Source: Earliella scabrosa
Lineage: Eukaryota > Basidiomycota > Agaricomycetes > Polyporales > Polyporaceae
Length of the DNA stretch: 64,000 nucleotides
Direction of reading: 5' to 3'
Assembly (NCBI GenBank): GCA_022605405.1
Contig: JABYQQ010000008.1
Coordinates: 496,001-560,000, forward strand
This document shows positions 62,061-64,000 of the stretch, in pieces. The translations under genes and the position numbers were made by a program. Numbering within the stretch: the first letter of the stretch is position 1; every line of letters begins with the position of its first letter. The notes below the pieces were generated by a model that had not been told where the DNA came from, made no database searches, and saw nothing but the letters and a program-made list of their open reading frames with translations.

Positions 62061-64000
62061 AGTGAGTCGCAGCAGTGATCGCAGTAATACAAGCCGTGGT
62101 GGTTAACCTTTGAAGGCGCGGCTACTGAAGACTGACCATGTTCGGCTTCATAGGGGGTTGGGAGGCTTAATGACGGTCATTGGAGCAATTGAACCATTGC
62201 TGGGGTTATACTACCCGTTATGTCTGATTACATGTATGAGAAAGGCACTGCTGAGCAGGTCATGACCATTGCCACAAAGGCAACAACAAGCCAAAAATTG
62301 CGTTGGAAGCATTTCTCGAGCAAAGCTCGCATACAGCTCCTGGTCAGCACACTTTCGAGCACAGCAGGACCACACTGTGCTCCCTCGCATCTGCCATCGT
62401 CCCTGATAGCAGAGAACTATTCGACCACGCAAATGACCCAACTCCTGCTCCCCGTACTTGCCCCGGTTGCCCGAGGGGTTCCGCCACCACACCCTGCTGC
62501 CAGACATGTGCCTGCACCTCATTGGGCCAAGGACAGCACATGATATGTACCGGAGATAAGCGTCGCCCAAGCATGAAGACCGCCGTCAGGAACTGGGGAT
62601 GAGACCCTCTCGCAAACCACCAAGGGCTGCGCTCAGAGTACTGCTCGCAGTGCATGCAACACGTCAACCGGTTCCCTCCGCCTTCCGGTGCGTGACACTC
62701 ACCAGCCCCAGCGCGCACATGAAGCACAGTTTACCACAACTCCTCACCAGCCACCCTACACATCACTCCCGTCCACACCTCGCGCCCGACGCAAGCAACA
62801 CCGACCAGGGAACACAGCACAACGGCCGACTGCACTGCCCACACGCCGGACGAACCGAACGTGCTTTCCTCCAGCGACATCGAGAACGAATCTCTGTTGG
62901 GGCATCCCGCAGGAACCGCAACTTCGCTGGACGGTAGGCGGAGTCTGACGCCGCTGCACAGGTCCTTTACCGGGCGCCACGTAGGGGGAGAGAATGGCGA
63001 GAGCGGTACCAGGTAGCTGGGTCAGCAGAGAGGGTTAGCCGTGCCTGCACACGCAGGGTTTCCCGTGCTGGCAAGCATAAGAAAGGGCGGAGAAGAAGCC
63101 GGTTAACGCGCGCAAAGCACAGGTCTTCGCAGTCGTGCCCAAATAACGAGGGTGATCCCGAGTCCTTCCAACAGCTCAGAGGCTTGGGTGGGTGCTGACG
63201 GGTATCTGCGCAGTACGCGCCGTCGCAGAGCAAAGTCTGAGCAGCTGAATCATCGAAGAGTGGTGGGAGCCGAGTATGTGCGCAGCGGACAACAGAGCCC
63301 GCCTTCCTGTGGTGGAAGGGCGAGAGTTGAGGGCGACTGAACAGGCGCGAAGGAGCTATACGTACGACAGACACGAAGCCCGCCGCCGCACATCCGCTCC
63401 CCCCTGCACGTATCTTCCAGGCCAACAGAGGACGCACCTGTCCCTCAAACACCGGAGCCAGAGCACATGGGCACCCGGAACCTCTCCTGGTCCAACCTGC
63501 AAATTGAGCTGCTTCTGCATCTTCCTGTATTGTCTCTTGATGTCCACATCGGAAGTGCACACTCCGTACTCCAGTGCATCAGCGCTGCGAAGCCATGCCT
63601 CTTTTGCTGCGCATGCCAGCGCTTCCAGGGACCTGCTCTGCACGACGGCGGTCCTGAGAAGGGACCGCGCATAGCGCAAAGCCTCCTGCGGCGAGCGAAA
63701 GGCGGCGCAAACCTCGCCGGGGTTGAGAGTCGCCCTCACACGGAACCCTGCGGCCCAAGGACGACCCTCGCGAGTGAGTCCCAGGGGACTCTGGATCCGC
63801 TGTGCTCTGTGCGGGTGCCCTGCTACTCCGTGGAGTGGGAGTGCGCGCCGTGGAAGGATGCGCAGGGATGTTGAGGTCCGAGCAGGAGGCACCAGACGCA
63901 GAATCAAGGAGAGGAGCAATGGAAGGCAAAATGGACCAGATAAGGTCTGTGCGTGGCCAACCTGCCGTTTCCCGGCCGTGGAGACTGCCAGTCCAGTGTG
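62061..64000. other. Region without a convincing gene
   Basis: About 1.9 kb in which no open frame matches a family I recognise. The best coding-looking stretch is on the minus strand at about 63,490-63,780 (listed separately). Elsewhere the open frames are short and change composition abruptly. No tRNA, transposase or tandem repeat was seen. The window ends here, so a gene entering from the right may be represented only in part. Confidence 0.4.
63356..63919 (-). CDS. Possible hypothetical ORF or gene fragment
   Basis: A 187-codon open frame whose middle part looks protein-like: FRVRATLNPGEVCAAF, SPQEALRYARSLLRTAVVQS, LEALACAAKEAWLRSADALE, DVDIKRQYRKMQKQLN, an amphipathic helical pattern with balanced charge. 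A GTTGGA donor-like site follows the last segment at about 63,500, suggesting an exon end rather than continuation. The flanks of the frame are Arg/Pro-rich and do not look coding. No homologous family is recognised. This could be an internal exon of a gene or chance. Confidence 0.22.
   Translation of the reverse strand: MLLSLILRLVPPARTSTSLRILPRRALPLHGVAGHPHRAQRIQSPLGLTREGRPWAAGFRVRATLNPGEVCAAFRSPQEALRYARSLLRTAVVQSRSLEALACAAKEAWLRSADALEYGVCTSDVDIKRQYRKMQKQLNLQVGPGEVPGAHVLWLRCLRDRCVLCWPGRYVQGGADVRRRASCLSYV

Overview
The window is nuclear DNA from a filamentous basidiomycete, most likely an Agaricomycete. I infer this from about 25 closely packed genes on both strands, about 160 mostly 50-65 nt spliceosomal introns (GT-AG with a few GC-AG), GC-rich third codon positions, an intron-bearing eukaryotic tRNA, and the gene content (class V myosin, Bni1-type formin, Slt2 MAP kinase, Met30 F-box protein, fungal bestrophin). 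There are no operons, phage, CRISPR or recognisable transposase genes. All exon coordinates were worked out by hand from splice sites and protein-family conservation. Every complete model except the MYND gene gives a coding length divisible by three.

Layout. 1-10.9 kb: 5' part of the chromatin AAA-ATPase YTA7/ATAD2 (-), mitoribosomal bL31m (+), exosome helicase MTR4 (-), cell-wall-integrity MAPK SLT2 (-), ribosome-assembly factor BRX1 (+). 11.7-13 kb: MYND zinc-finger gene with an apparent frameshift. 13.5-24.4 kb: COG4 (+), ESCRT-III VPS2 (-), AN1-finger CUZ1/ZFAND1 (+), class V myosin (-). 24.8-33.8 kb: bestrophin-like channel (+), complex I 24 kDa subunit (-), GSK3 kinase (+), MET30 (+). 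34-40.1 kb: tRNA-Leu(UAA), an unnamed protein with two HN1-like motifs (-), COQ7 (+), complex I B15/NDUFB4-like subunit (-), RBM5/10-like splicing factor (+). 40.4-47 kb: GH3 beta-glucosidase with PA14 insert (-), UPF0538 protein (+), Mis14/Nsl1-like kinetochore protein (+), GAR1 (-). 47.1-60.2 kb: PEX6 (+), PhoD-like phosphatase (-), Bni1-type formin (+). 60.6-64 kb: a lineage-type protein of unknown function (-), a cluster of perfect inverted repeats, and 2 kb without a convincing gene.

Most genes sit in divergent pairs sharing short promoters (112 bp for VPS2/CUZ1, 223 bp for GAR1/PEX6, 272 bp for the HN1-like gene/COQ7) or in tail-to-tail pairs (84 bp for COQ7/NDUFB4). Functionally the window is housekeeping: RNA processing (MTR4, BRX1, GAR1, RBM), membrane traffic and polarity (COG4, VPS2, MYO2, formin), signalling (SLT2, GSK3), protein turnover (MET30, CUZ1), organelles (PEX6, NDUFV2, NDUFB4, COQ7, bL31m). 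I saw no coherent new multi-gene system. The notable signals are in gene structure: a 6-nt microexon, very short 5' exons, GC-AG introns, a 33-nt intron, non-CAG acceptors next to unused AGs, one frame-disrupted zinc finger, a nested hairpin cluster, and the uncharacterised two-repeat HN1-like gene.
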